Below are positions 8,918 through 17,042 of a stretch of 50,922 bases of DNA, one piece after another. This DNA comes from Brotaphodocola catenula (lineage in GTDB: Bacteria; Bacillota; Clostridia; Lachnospirales; Lachnospiraceae): positions 1-50,922 of the forward strand of contig JAJEPU010000024.1 in NCBI GenBank assembly GCA_020686985.1, given 5' to 3'. The position numbers and the translations under genes were made by a program. The notes under the pieces are model-generated. The model was not told the origin of the DNA and ran no database searches. It worked only from the letters and a program-made list of their open reading frames with translations. The first letter of the stretch is position 1. Every line of letters begins with the position of its first letter.

Positions 8918-9002
8918 CCATAGATATAGAAAAAATAAAAAATTTATTAAAAAATATTATCGTTGTACAAAGAGATAGAGAGATTAGGAGTAGTTTGTAT
9001 AG

Positions 9003-10343
9003 ATGAAAATTTTATGTGTTTCTCTTGGCTGTGACAAGAACCTGGTAGATACCGAGATGATGCTCGGTCTTCTGAATAAGGACGGATACAGCTTTACCGA
9101 TGATGAGAACGAGGCGGATATCATTGTGATCAACACCTGCTGTTTCATCAATGACGCAAAGGAGGAGAGTGTCAATACAATCCTTGAGATGGCAGAGTTA
9201 AAGAAGACCGGTAAGTGCAAGGCTCTGATTGTAACCGGATGCATGGCACAGCGCTACAAGCAGGAGATCATCGATGAGATCCCGGAGGTAGATGGAATTC
9301 TTGGAACCTCGACTTACGATGAGATCTCTGCTGTCTTAAAGAAGGCTCTTGGCGGAGAGCACGGCGTGAGCTGTTTCCATGACCTCAATGCACTTCCGGA
9401 GGTTCAGACGGAGCGTATGCTGACAACGGGCGGTCACTATGCATTCTTGAAGATTGCTGAGGGCTGTGACAAGCACTGCACATACTGCATCATCCCGAGC
9501 CTGCGCGGGAATTACCGCTCTGTTCCGATGGAGAGACTGTTAAAAGAGGCGGAAAGCCTTGCAGAGAAGGGTGTGCGCGAGCTGATTTTAGTTGCTCAGG
9601 AGACGACCCTCTACGGCGTGGATCTCTACGGAAAGAAGATGCTTCCGGAATTGCTTCATCGCCTTGCACAGATCGCGGGTATCTACTGGATTCGCATTCA
9701 GTACTGCTATCCGGAGGAGATCACGGATGAGCTGATCGAGACGATCCGCACCGAGGAGAAGATTTGCCACTATCTCGACATTCCGATCCAGCACGCGAGT
9801 GACAATGTGTTGAGACGTATGGGACGGCGGACAAACCAGGCTCAGCTTCGCGAGATGATCAGCAAGCTCCGCACCGCAATTCCGGATATTGCACTCAGAA
9901 CAACGATGATCGCAGGTTTCCCAGGTGAGACCGAGGAGGATCACGAGGAAGTGATGCGGTTCGTCGATGAGATGGAATTTGAGCGTCTCGGTGTGTTTGC
10001 GTACTCCGCAGAGGAGGATACTCCGGCGGCAGCCTTCCCGGATCAGATTGATCAGGAGGTCAAGGAGGAGCGCCGTGATGAGATCATGGAGCTTCAGCAG
10101 GAGATCGCGTTTGAGAAGTCCGAGTCGATGGTCGGTCGTGTGCTTGATGTGATGATCGAGGGCAAGGTCGCAGACGAGCCGGCGTATGTGGGACGTACCT
10201 ACATGGATGCTCCGGGTGTGGATGGATACATTTTTGTAAATACCGGCGAGGCGATGATGTCCGGTGATTTTGTGAGAGTAAAGGTAACCGGTTCTTCAGA
10301 TTACGATTTGATCGGGGAGGTCTACAATGAATCTGCCGAATAA
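9003..10343 (+). CDS. rimO: Ribosomal protein S12 methylthiotransferase RimO
   Basis: A radical-SAM enzyme that adds a methylthio group to the conserved Asp of ribosomal protein S12. The 446 residues show an N-terminal UPF0004 domain with auxiliary-cluster cysteines C10, C46 and C80, the radical-SAM motif CDKHCTYC (C155, C159, C162), the LDIPIQHASDNVLRRMGR segment that separates RimO from MiaB, and a C-terminal TRAM domain (about 375-446). Its last 17 nt overlap pgsA, so the two are translationally coupled. The pair rimO-pgsA-cinA is a common Clostridia cluster. Confidence 0.95.
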   Translation: MKILCVSLGCDKNLVDTEMMLGLLNKDGYSFTDDENEADIIVINTCCFINDAKEESVNTILEMAELKKTGKCKALIVTGCMAQRYKQEIIDEIPEVDGILGTSTYDEISAVLKKALGGEHGVSCFHDLNALPEVQTERMLTTGGHYAFLKIAEGCDKHCTYCIIPSLRGNYRSVPMERLLKEAESLAEKGVRELILVAQETTLYGVDLYGKKMLPELLHRLAQIAGIYWIRIQYCYPEEITDELIETIRTEEKICHYLDIPIQHASDNVLRRMGRRTNQAQLREMISKLRTAIPDIALRTTMIAGFPGETEEDHEEVMRFVDEMEFERLGVFAYSAEEDTPAAAFPDQIDQEVKEERRDEIMELQQEIAFEKSESMVGRVLDVMIEGKVADEPAYVGRTYMDAPGVDGYIFVNTGEAMMSGDFVRVKVTGSSDYDLIGEVYNESAE

Positions 10344-10869
10344 ACTTACGGTAATGCGTGTGATTCTGATTCCGTTTTTTGTGGTGAGCCTGCTTGCATT
10401 TAATGGTCAGGTTCAGATTTTGAGAAACCTGGCATGTGGTATTTTTATTGTTGCGAGTCTGACTGACATGCTTGATGGAAAGATTGCAAGAAAATACAAT
10501 CTTGTGACAAATTTTGGAAAGTTTATGGACCCGTTGGCAGACAAACTTCTTGTCTGTTCGGCGCTGATCTGTCTGATTCAGCTTGGACAGATGCCGGCAT
10601 GGATGGTCATTGTGATTGTCAGCCGAGAGTTCATTATCAGCGGTTTTCGCCTTGTGGCAGCGGAGCAGGGAATTGTGATTGCGGCAAGCTATTGGGGAAA
10701 ATTTAAGACCACGTTTCAGATGATTGCAGTGATTTTGATGATTGTCAATCTTCCGGTGCTCCACCTTCTGACTTTGGTATGCACCTGGATTGCACTGATT
10801 CTGACGGTGGTATCCCTTGTGGATTACATTTCAAAGAACCATCGGGTTCTGACAGAAGGAAGGATGTAA
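10327..10869 (+). CDS. pgsA: CDP-diacylglycerol--glycerol-3-phosphate 3-phosphatidyltransferase
   Basis: Makes phosphatidylglycerol phosphate at the membrane from CDP-diacylglycerol and G3P. The 180-residue protein begins NLPNKLTVMR, typical of PgsA, has about five or six hydrophobic segments, and carries the complete CDP-alcohol phosphotransferase motif D47-x2-D50-G51-x2-A54-R55-x8-G64-x3-D68-x3-D72. It overlaps rimO and is followed by cinA after 6 nt. Its substrate G3P is also the hub of the glycerol region downstream. Confidence 0.94.
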   Translation: MNLPNKLTVMRVILIPFFVVSLLAFNGQVQILRNLACGIFIVASLTDMLDGKIARKYNLVTNFGKFMDPLADKLLVCSALICLIQLGQMPAWMVIVIVSREFIISGFRLVAAEQGIVIAASYWGKFKTTFQMIAVILMIVNLPVLHLLTLVCTWIALILTVVSLVDYISKNHRVLTEGRM

Positions 10870-10875
10870 AAAGAG

Positions 10876-12123
10876 ATGACAGCGGAACTGATTGCAGTAG
10901 GAACCGAATTGCTTCTTGGAAACATTGTGAATACGAATGCGCAGTATCTCGCACAGCAGTGTGCAAATCTTGGAATTTCCATTTATTATCAGACGGTCGT
11001 CGGGGACAACCATGATCGTATGACGGAGACCGTAAAGACGGCACTCGACCGCTCGGATGTTGTGATTCTGACCGGAGGTCTTGGCCCGACAGAGGATGAT
11101 CTGACGAAGGAAGTCTGCGCAGAGATCATGGGATTTGAGCTTGTGGAGGATCCGCACACGAGAGAACGGATCGAGGAATATTTCCGCGGAGGAATCTACA
11201 AGGAGATCCCGTCAAACAACTGGAAACAGGCGATTGTTCCGGATGGGGCGACCGTGCTTGACAATGACAATGGAATGGCACCGGGACTGATTATGGAGAA
11301 GAATGGCAAGACAGCAATTCTCCTTCCGGGACCGCCGAATGAGCTTGTTCCGCTGTTCAAGAATCAGGTGTATCCGTGGCTTAAGGAGCGTCAGCCGGAA
11401 GTCCTTCGCTCCCAGATGATCAAGGTGTGCGGAACGGGTGAGAGTCAGGTGGAGAGCAAGCTGATCGATCTGATTGACGGTCAGACGAACCCGACGATTG
11501 CAACTTATGCAAAGACCGGAGAGGTTCATATCCGTGTGACTGCAAAAGCTCCGACGGAGGAAGAAGCGAAGAAGCTAATGAAGCCGGTGGTCAAGGAGAT
11601 CAAGAACCGTCTCGGGGACCTTGTCTACTCGACGAAGGAGGATGAGACGCTTGAGATGGCGGTTGTCCGTTTGCTCAACAAGTATGAGCTGACTGTGACG
11701 ACGGCGGAGTCCTGCACAGGTGGACTCGTCGCAGGTCGTCTTGTCAATGTGCCGGGAGCATCAGAGGTCTTCAATCAGGGATTTGTCACCTACTCAAACA
11801 AGGCAAAGCGCAAGTATCTCGATGTGAGCAAGAGCACGCTCAAGAAATACGGGGCAGTCAGCCCACAGACCGCGCGTGAGATGGCGACCGGAGGCGTGTT
11901 TGCAACGGATTCCGATGCGTGCGTCGCTGTGACCGGAATTGCCGGACCGGATGGAGGAAGCGAGGAGAAGCCGGTGGGTCTTGTCTATATTGCGACCTAC
12001 ATGAAGGACAAGGTCAATGTTGAGAAGTACCAGTTTAAGGGAAACCGCGAGAAAGTCAGAGAGCAGGCAGTGATGCGTGCACTCGATCTGCTCCGCCGTT
12101 CGATTCTTGATAATTATCGTTAA
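10876..12123 (+). CDS. cinA: CinA: competence/damage-inducible protein with nicotinamide-nucleotide amidase domain
   Basis: The 415 residues consist of an N-terminal MoCF-like domain (TAELIAVGTELLLGNIVNTN, TGGLGPTEDDLTKE, LPGPPNELVPLF) acting as ADP-ribose pyrophosphatase in the family, and a C-terminal PncC domain (TTAESCTGGLVAGRL, VAVTGIAGPDGG) that deamidates nicotinamide mononucleotide for NAD salvage. Full length with both domains intact. It is the last gene of the rimO-pgsA-cinA run; the 12124-12220 gap is AT-rich with no clear terminator. Confidence 0.94.
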   Translation: MTAELIAVGTELLLGNIVNTNAQYLAQQCANLGISIYYQTVVGDNHDRMTETVKTALDRSDVVILTGGLGPTEDDLTKEVCAEIMGFELVEDPHTRERIEEYFRGGIYKEIPSNNWKQAIVPDGATVLDNDNGMAPGLIMEKNGKTAILLPGPPNELVPLFKNQVYPWLKERQPEVLRSQMIKVCGTGESQVESKLIDLIDGQTNPTIATYAKTGEVHIRVTAKAPTEEEAKKLMKPVVKEIKNRLGDLVYSTKEDETLEMAVVRLLNKYELTVTTAESCTGGLVAGRLVNVPGASEVFNQGFVTYSNKAKRKYLDVSKSTLKKYGAVSPQTAREMATGGVFATDSDACVAVTGIAGPDGGSEEKPVGLVYIATYMKDKVNVEKYQFKGNREKVREQAVMRALDLLRRSILDNYR

Positions 12124-12220
12124 TTATCGCTAGTGATTGCTAATGCGAATTGATTGATTGTGCATTGCGAAGTAAAAAGTAATTGCATTACGAATAAAAA
12201 GAAAAATGGGGGATTCGGAG

Positions 12221-13549
12221 ATGGCAAATCAGTGGAGAAAACTCAGCTCGACTGCGTATGGATATTCGCTGGCGAGACTTGCGTTAAATTCCTGTATGTT
12301 GTGCGATGAGGAGACAGATCCGGAATTTGCGGGATTTAGCACGGACAAGGAATCATATGGACCTCTGGTGGAGACGCTTGTAAAACTTTTAAAGCGTTTC
12401 TGTGAGGGGGAGAATTCTGCGGAATTGACGCAGGAGGCACTTACGCTGAGAGAAGCGTGCAAAAAGCATATGGAGACGCTGATTGGATTTGTGGATAATT
12501 TCTGCACCTATGAATATGTGTTCAACCGTATGGAGCGCAAGTATCGCGATGACCTTCCGACTGTGGAAGATTCTGATGATGAATTCTTTGCGCGACTGGT
12601 CCACTATATCACGGATGTGGAAGATCAGGCGACGATGAACCAGCGGATTCAGATGGTGATCCGGGAGCTTCCGGTTCGCATGACAAGACAGAAGTTTTAC
12701 AGCATTCTCAGAGAGTCCTTGTCTGTCTATATCGGATCAGATAAAGAAAGTCTCAAATCAATGATGTACTTTGTGCGCTCTGCGAGTATGTTGGAGATAA
12801 CCGAGGAGCAGAAGAGTCAGAAACCAGAACTTGCAGAATTTTTGGATCAGCTGAGACAGCAGAATTTCTCCGACATGCCGAAAGAAACGTTTTTGGCATT
12901 TCAGGAGAAAATCACAAAAGCTGGATTACAGCTTTCGGGCGAGACGGATCTCTTCCGGAATCTTCAGGAAATGGTAAATGATCTCTGTGTGGTCTGCCTG
13001 TGCAAATCTTCGGCAGTCCGTGATGCAGTGGAAGAACAGCATGTCAATGCAATTTTGCGCGCCGTCTGCGAAGCTTGGGAAAAGAAAAAAGAGCTCGCAG
13101 AGACTGTCTTTGAAGAACTCGAGGCACTTGAGGGGATTCAGGAAGAGAATTTTGAGAAATATATGCGCATGGATTTTCAGGAAGACGCTTGGAAGAACGA
13201 GGAAGAGCTTACTTTGGCATTCCGTGTGGTGAACCTGATTTCGGACAGTCCATTTGCGAATCTTGAAAAGACGAAGTCCGAGGGCGAAGTTGACCGTACA
13301 ATACTTGATCAGACGGTGAATGATTTTATCGCAGAGGTTGATCCACTCTTAAAGTCTCTTTCAAAAATGGTCTCCCGTGCAATCATGGCAGGAGTTTTGG
13401 GTGTGATCCCATTCTGCTTTAATTCCTCACAGGAGCTGTTTGAGTATGTGAAGAACAGTCTGGAGAGCTGTTCCGACTGGGCAGAGAGGGAGACGAGCAA
13501 GGAACTTCTGGAAATGTTGATGGAAGAAGAGGACTATGATCTGGTATAA
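12221..13549 (+). CDS. Unrecognised 442-residue soluble protein, likely Lachnospiraceae-conserved
   Basis: I do not recognise a family. ATG 12221 is preferred over ATG 12206 because GGGGGA lies seven bases before it. The protein is acidic and almost entirely predicted helical with no signal peptide or membrane span. Cysteine pairs occur at the N-terminus (NSCMLCDEE) and in the middle (DLCVVCLCKSS). The end, MEEEDYDLV, overlaps the next gene by 14 nt, so translation of the pair is coupled. It heads a run ending in DUF2953 and gerW, so a sporulation-linked role is possible but unproven. Confidence 0.75.
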   Translation: MANQWRKLSSTAYGYSLARLALNSCMLCDEETDPEFAGFSTDKESYGPLVETLVKLLKRFCEGENSAELTQEALTLREACKKHMETLIGFVDNFCTYEYVFNRMERKYRDDLPTVEDSDDEFFARLVHYITDVEDQATMNQRIQMVIRELPVRMTRQKFYSILRESLSVYIGSDKESLKSMMYFVRSASMLEITEEQKSQKPELAEFLDQLRQQNFSDMPKETFLAFQEKITKAGLQLSGETDLFRNLQEMVNDLCVVCLCKSSAVRDAVEEQHVNAILRAVCEAWEKKKELAETVFEELEALEGIQEENFEKYMRMDFQEDAWKNEEELTLAFRVVNLISDSPFANLEKTKSEGEVDRTILDQTVNDFIAEVDPLLKSLSKMVSRAIMAGVLGVIPFCFNSSQELFEYVKNSLESCSDWAERETSKELLEMLMEEEDYDLV

Positions 13550-14006
13550 ACATCTCTACATCGGAAAAAAGGCATCGAGACGGCGTTTTGCGATTCTTCA
13601 GGGAATCCGACAGAAGAAGATTCAGCCGGAGGTCTATGTGATTACTCCGCCACAGAATGGGAATAATGTGCTTGATATCTATCCGTCTGCGATGCTTCTT
13701 CTTCCGCCTTACCGGGATCAGGAGCATCTGCTGATCGGAGTTGCCGTGACCTACTGGGAGGCGCTTGAGGTCGTGTGCCAGATTGTAGATGATATGTACC
13801 GGACAACCGGATGCTTTGACTGGAGAGCGTTTGTCTCGGATTGTTCGGACTCTTCGGATGTCGTAGATTTCTCGGATTGTTCGAGCTTTTCGGAAGATTT
13901 GGATTTTTCAGAAGCTGATTTGAAGGAATCTTTTGAGTGTAGTTTTTCAGAGCATAATTCAGAACAGAACCGTTTGGATGAGGACGGGGCGGAAAAGGAA
14001 AATTAA
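13536..14006 (+). CDS. Unrecognised 156-residue protein with a Ser/Asp/Phe-rich repetitive tail
   Basis: It starts inside the end of the preceding gene (14-nt overlap). Residues 1-100 look like a compact alpha/beta domain (HLYIGKKASRRRFAILQGIR, VYVITPPQNGNNVLDIYPS) with a basic first third. Residues 100-156 are a low-complexity acidic tail with repeated SD/FS units (CSDSSDVVDFSDCSSFSEDLDFSEAD). It ends three nt before the DUF2953 gene. The basic head and acidic tail suggest a nucleic-acid or partner-binding module, but no function can be assigned. Confidence 0.7.
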   Translation: MIWYKHLYIGKKASRRRFAILQGIRQKKIQPEVYVITPPQNGNNVLDIYPSAMLLLPPYRDQEHLLIGVAVTYWEALEVVCQIVDDMYRTTGCFDWRAFVSDCSDSSDVVDFSDCSSFSEDLDFSEADLKESFECSFSEHNSEQNRLDEDGAEKEN

Positions 14007-14009
14007 CGG

Positions 14010-15119
14010 ATGCTGGCTGTCATTTTTGGAATCTTGAAAATTCTTGGACTGCTGATTCTTGGAATTCTCGGATTGATTTTACTGGTGTTGTGTCTGATTT
14101 TGTTTGTGCCGATCTGTTACCGGGCAGAGCTGTCTCTCTATGAGAAATTTTGTGCGGAAGCTACGGTGAGCTGGCTGTTTCGTGCCATTTCTCTGACAGT
14201 TCGGCGAAAGGAAAAGACAGAGATTTCTCTGCGGATTTTTGGAATTCCACTCGGAAAGAAAAAGAGGGCTGAGGCTGTTGCAGTTGAGAAAGAGCAGAGC
14301 AAAGCATCAGAGGAGAGCACGCCTGGGCGTGTGACGGTACAGCCGAAAGAAGAATCGAAAGAAGAACCGAAAGAAAAAAAATCCGGGAATCCGATGAAAC
14401 CAGAACGGTCAGAGATCACGGAAACGTCAGGAACGCCCAGGAAATCCGAAACCGTCATAAAAAAATCGAAACAACCGGAACAAACAGAACAACCAGAAAA
14501 GATCAGCGAGAAGAAACGGGAGGAAAACAAGGAAGATCCCAAAAATCCGAAAAGAACGACAGAAGAAATACAAGAAACGCAGGAAACGTCGAAGAAAACG
14601 AAACAGAAGAATCCGATAGAAAAAGTAAAACAAAAGGCAAAGGCGATTCTAGGAAAAATCAAAATGTTCCTGAGTGGACTCAAAAGACGTCTCGGCAGAC
14701 TTAAAAAACGTCTGATGGGAATCGGCTCGAATCTTCAGGATTTGAATGAGAAGCGAAAGCGTCTGATGGAGTTTCTTCGGAAAGAGGAGAATAAGCGAGT
14801 CTTTCGACTTTTGAAGCGTCAGTTTGTGCGGTTTCTCCGCCACGTTCTCCCGCAGAAACTCTCCGGAAAGCTGATTTTTGGTCTTGGAGACCCGTATCTG
14901 ACGGGGCAGGTGCTGACAGTCGTCAGTCCATTTTATGGATTTTATGGAAGAAATTTTGCACTGACACCGGTGTTTGACGCGGAGGAGCTGGTGCTTGAAG
15001 GTGAGGCAAAGTTCAGAGGTCGGATTCGGATCGGGACTCTGCTTTGGATCGGACTCAGGATTCTGATTGATAAAGATGCCCGGAGACTGTGGAAGACATG
15101 GAGAAATTCGCGCAGATAG
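14010..15119 (+). CDS. DUF2953 membrane-anchored protein with a long charged linker
   Basis: The 369-residue protein has one N-terminal transmembrane helix (about 5-33), a short beta-rich stretch (ELSLYEKFCAEATVSWL), then about 120 residues of Lys/Glu/Pro/Thr-rich disordered linker (about 88-210), a basic helical segment, and a C-terminal DUF2953 core (GKLIFGLGDPYLTGQVLTVV, ALTPVFDAEELVLEGEAKFRGRIRIG). In Bacillus the DUF2953 gene ytfI lies next to ytfJ (gerW), as here (gerW starts 36 nt later). This supports a spore-related role in the forespore membrane, by neighbour only. Confidence 0.8.
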   Translation: MLAVIFGILKILGLLILGILGLILLVLCLILFVPICYRAELSLYEKFCAEATVSWLFRAISLTVRRKEKTEISLRIFGIPLGKKKRAEAVAVEKEQSKASEESTPGRVTVQPKEESKEEPKEKKSGNPMKPERSEITETSGTPRKSETVIKKSKQPEQTEQPEKISEKKREENKEDPKNPKRTTEEIQETQETSKKTKQKNPIEKVKQKAKAILGKIKMFLSGLKRRLGRLKKRLMGIGSNLQDLNEKRKRLMEFLRKEENKRVFRLLKRQFVRFLRHVLPQKLSGKLIFGLGDPYLTGQVLTVVSPFYGFYGRNFALTPVFDAEELVLEGEAKFRGRIRIGTLLWIGLRILIDKDARRLWKTWRNSRR

Positions 15120-15155
15120 TTTTCTAAAGAGGGCAGGTCATAAGGAGGAATAGCG

Positions 15156-15563
15156 ATGGCAGATAATCATTTTGCAGAGACAGTGGAGGCGCTGTTTAAG
15201 GGAATGGATCAGTTTGTGACGACGAAGACAGTTGTGGGTGAAGCAGTCAAGGTGGATGATGCGATCATTCTTCCGCTTGTGGATGTGACCTGCGGAATGG
15301 CTGCCGGTTCGTTTGCCGACAATGCGAAGCAGAACGGCGGAGGCGGAATGAGTGCGAAGATGAGCCCGAGCGCGGTTCTCGTGATCCAGAACGGAGTGAC
15401 GAAGCTCGTGAACATCAAACAGCAGGACGCTGTGACGAAGATTCTCGACATGGTACCGGATTTTGTGAATAAGTTTACGGGCGGACAGAAGGAAGTCTCA
15501 AAGGAAGCGGTCGAGACCGCGGAGACGATCGCTGAGAATGCAAAAGAAGTGACCAAGAAATAG
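15156..15563 (+). CDS. gerW: GerW/YtfJ-family sporulation protein
   Basis: The 135-residue protein matches the YtfJ family: VVGEAVKVDDAIILPLVDVTCGMAAG, then the Gly-rich GGGGMSAKMSPSAVLVI. Bacillus GerW is made in the forespore and affects L-alanine germination, probably through lipid-associated receptors. TAAGGAGG precedes ATG 15156. The tail (KEAVETAETIAENAKE) is a helical, charged extension. No clear terminator follows; the 15564-15798 gap is A-rich and featureless apart from a ribosome binding site for the next small gene. Confidence 0.85.
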   Translation: MADNHFAETVEALFKGMDQFVTTKTVVGEAVKVDDAIILPLVDVTCGMAAGSFADNAKQNGGGGMSAKMSPSAVLVIQNGVTKLVNIKQQDAVTKILDMVPDFVNKFTGGQKEVSKEAVETAETIAENAKEVTKK

Positions 15564-15798
15564 GAAATAGAAAAAAGAAGTAAACCAAAGAAGCTTGCAA
15601 AAGTAAAAGAACAACAATCAGGGAAAACCAAAAGAAGATTAAAGAATAATAAGAAGTAAAGAAAAGCATCCGTCTGCGGAATCGTTTTATGGACACTTGC
15701 ATATGGTGATAGTATCAGAAGAAAAAGGATGAGAAGGATCAAAAGAATTTGATTTTGATCCGTTGATTCGATCGATCCCATCGTGTAAGGAGGAATCC

Positions 15799-15936
15799 AT
15801 GAAGCGAGTCTGTGGTCTGATGCTTTTTTGTTTTGGAATGGGGATGACCCTCTTACTTTTTATCCCCGAAACTCTGACAACCCTGATTTTCATCATCGGG
15901 TGTCTGACGTTTGGGTATTATCTGTTTGCATGTTGA
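15799..15936 (+). CDS. Small 45-residue membrane protein
   Basis: ATG 15799 follows TAAGGAGGAATCC at ideal spacing. The product has two hydrophobic helices (CGLMLFCFGMGMTLLLF and TLIFIIGCLTFGYYLF) separated by IPETLT, and starts MKRVCG. Similar tiny two-helix proteins occur beside sporulation genes in Clostridia, but I cannot name a family. Its position after gerW is compatible with a spore-membrane role. The terminator at 16014-16049 also works in this direction. Confidence 0.7.
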   Translation: MKRVCGLMLFCFGMGMTLLLFIPETLTTLIFIIGCLTFGYYLFAC

Positions 15937-16013
15937 CAAATTGGAAGTGTTATGGTGTTAGAATCCGAGAAAGATGACTCAGTTAATTCATGAAGATTGG
16001 TTCATGAAATGCA

Positions 16014-16049
16014 AAAAAGCTGTCAGCCCAAGTGGACTAACAGCTTTTT
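16014..16049 (-). terminator. Bidirectional terminator between the small membrane gene and rpmB
   Basis: A perfect 10-bp stem, AAAAAGCTGT (16014-16023) with ACAGCTTTTT (16040-16049), gives a T run on both strands, so it can end rpmB (minus) and the small gene (plus). Confidence 0.85.
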
Positions 16050-16061
16050 AAATGCCATAAA

Positions 16062-16247
16062 TTAAGCACGCTCTACTAAGCCAGAACGTAAGCAAGAAGT
16101 ACAAACGTACATCTTCTTAGCGCCGCCGTTTACCTTAACCTTGACAGATTTAACGTTTGCTTTCCAGATCGCGTTGGATCTTCTATGGGAATGGCTCACA
16201 TTATTTCCGAAGTGAGCAGCCTTTTCACAGATTGCACATTTAGCCAT
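16062..16247 (-). CDS. rpmB: 50S ribosomal protein L28
   Basis: The 61-residue protein is a canonical L28 (MAKCAICEKAAHFGNNVSHS, KKMYVCTSCLRSG) with two CxxC motifs (C4/C7 and the C-terminal CTSC), i.e. the zinc-binding type. It is preceded on the minus strand by GGAGGTGCAATC and a short leader with a hairpin. Divergent from asp23-fakA-recG, the standard Firmicutes arrangement. Confidence 0.97.
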   Translation of the reverse strand: MAKCAICEKAAHFGNNVSHSHRRSNAIWKANVKSVKVKVNGGAKKMYVCTSCLRSGLVERA

Positions 16248-16272
16248 GATTGCACCTCCTTCACCGCTACTT

Positions 16273-16288
16273 GCCTCCGGGTGGAGGC
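16273..16288 (-). other. Hairpin in the rpmB leader
   Basis: GCCTCC (16273-16278) pairs with GGAGGC (16283-16288). It includes an anti-Shine-Dalgarno-like CCTCC, so it could compete for the rpmB ribosome binding site at about 16254-16259. Autoregulation by L28 is conceivable but unproven. Confidence 0.45.
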
Positions 16289-16300
16289 TACAACAAATGT

Positions 16301-16329
16301 ATGATAACAGAAGTTCGACATTTTTGCAA
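16301..16329 (-). promoter_or_regulatory. Promoter for rpmB
   Basis: Minus-strand -35 TTGCAA (16329-16324), -10 TATCAT (16306-16301), 17-nt spacer. Confidence 0.6.
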
Positions 16330-16376
16330 GTAAAATTTGAAAAATTTCAAAAAAAATGTAACAAGAAAACTTGGAA

Positions 16377-16405
16377 TGGACACAATATCGGGTATGTGGT
16401 ATACT
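16377..16405 (+). promoter_or_regulatory. Promoter for asp23-fakA-recG
   Basis: -35 TGGACA (16377-16382), 17-nt spacer, -10 TATACT (16400-16405) preceded by TGG (extended -10). Transcription would start near 16412, leaving a leader of about 250 nt. Confidence 0.7.
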
Positions 16406-16411
16406 TATTTA

Positions 16412-16666
16412 GTTAAAAGATGTCTTGAATTTGGATTTTGGCGTGATAGCATGGTAACTTTCTAAGGGGTATGAAGTTGCGCGTTTATGCGCTTTATTGG
16501 TATCGCGTTAAGATCTGTGTAGGTAACTGTGAATGTGAAGAGGAAGATGAGGAAGACACAGAACAGTTATTCAGTTAAGAAAAATTGCGATTCAGGATGG
16601 GATTTGCCCGATCAGGCAGATGGTATCATCTTTCAATCGCGGAAAAATAAAAATGGAGGGATGGCT
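16412..16666 (+). other. Long untranslated leader of the asp23 operon
   Basis: About 255 nt without a convincing gene. An in-frame ATG at 16529 lacks a ribosome site and the extension has no family match. A stem GCGATT/AATCGC with inner GGATG/CATC pairing spans about 16586-16640. I recognise no riboswitch class. Confidence 0.4.
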
Positions 16667-17023
16667 ATGAAAGGACACATCAACAACAAACTTGGCGAAA
16701 TCCAGATCAGTTCAGATGTTATCGCCCTTTATGCAGGTATGACAGCAGTGGAATGCTTCGGAATCGTCGGAATGGCGGCAGTGAGCATGAAAGACGGACT
16801 TGTAAAACTGCTTAAAAGAGAGAGTATCACACACGGAATCACAGTAAGTGTGGAGGACAACCACATTTCTCTGGACTTCCATGTGATTGTGGCTTATGGA
16901 GTCAGCATCTGTGCAGTTGCAGACAACCTGATTGCCAATGTAAAGTACAAAGTAGAAGAATTCACCGGAATGGAAGTTGACAAGATCAATATCTATGTAG
17001 AAGGTGTACGAGTAATTGATTAA
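16667..17023 (+). CDS. Asp23/Gls24-family envelope stress protein (YloU-like)
   Basis: ATG 16667 is six bases after GGAGGG; the ATG at 16661 is too close. The 118-residue product covers the whole Asp23 domain (GEIQISSDVIALYAGMTAVE, CFGIVGMAA, NHISLDFHVIVAYGVSI, KINIYVEGVRV). These small alkaline-shock-like proteins associate with the inner face of the envelope or with lipid-modifying enzymes. It is the usual partner of the DAK2 protein downstream, whose Shine-Dalgarno begins right after its stop codon. Confidence 0.92.
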   Translation: MKGHINNKLGEIQISSDVIALYAGMTAVECFGIVGMAAVSMKDGLVKLLKRESITHGITVSVEDNHISLDFHVIVAYGVSICAVADNLIANVKYKVEEFTGMEVDKINIYVEGVRVID

Positions 17024-17042
17024 TGAAGGAGGAAGCATACCG

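Noticed and set aside
16529-16666. N-terminal extension of the Asp23 protein from ATG 16529
   Set aside because: No ribosome site, and the added 46 residues do not belong to the Asp23 family, whereas ATG 16667 has GGAGGG at proper spacing.
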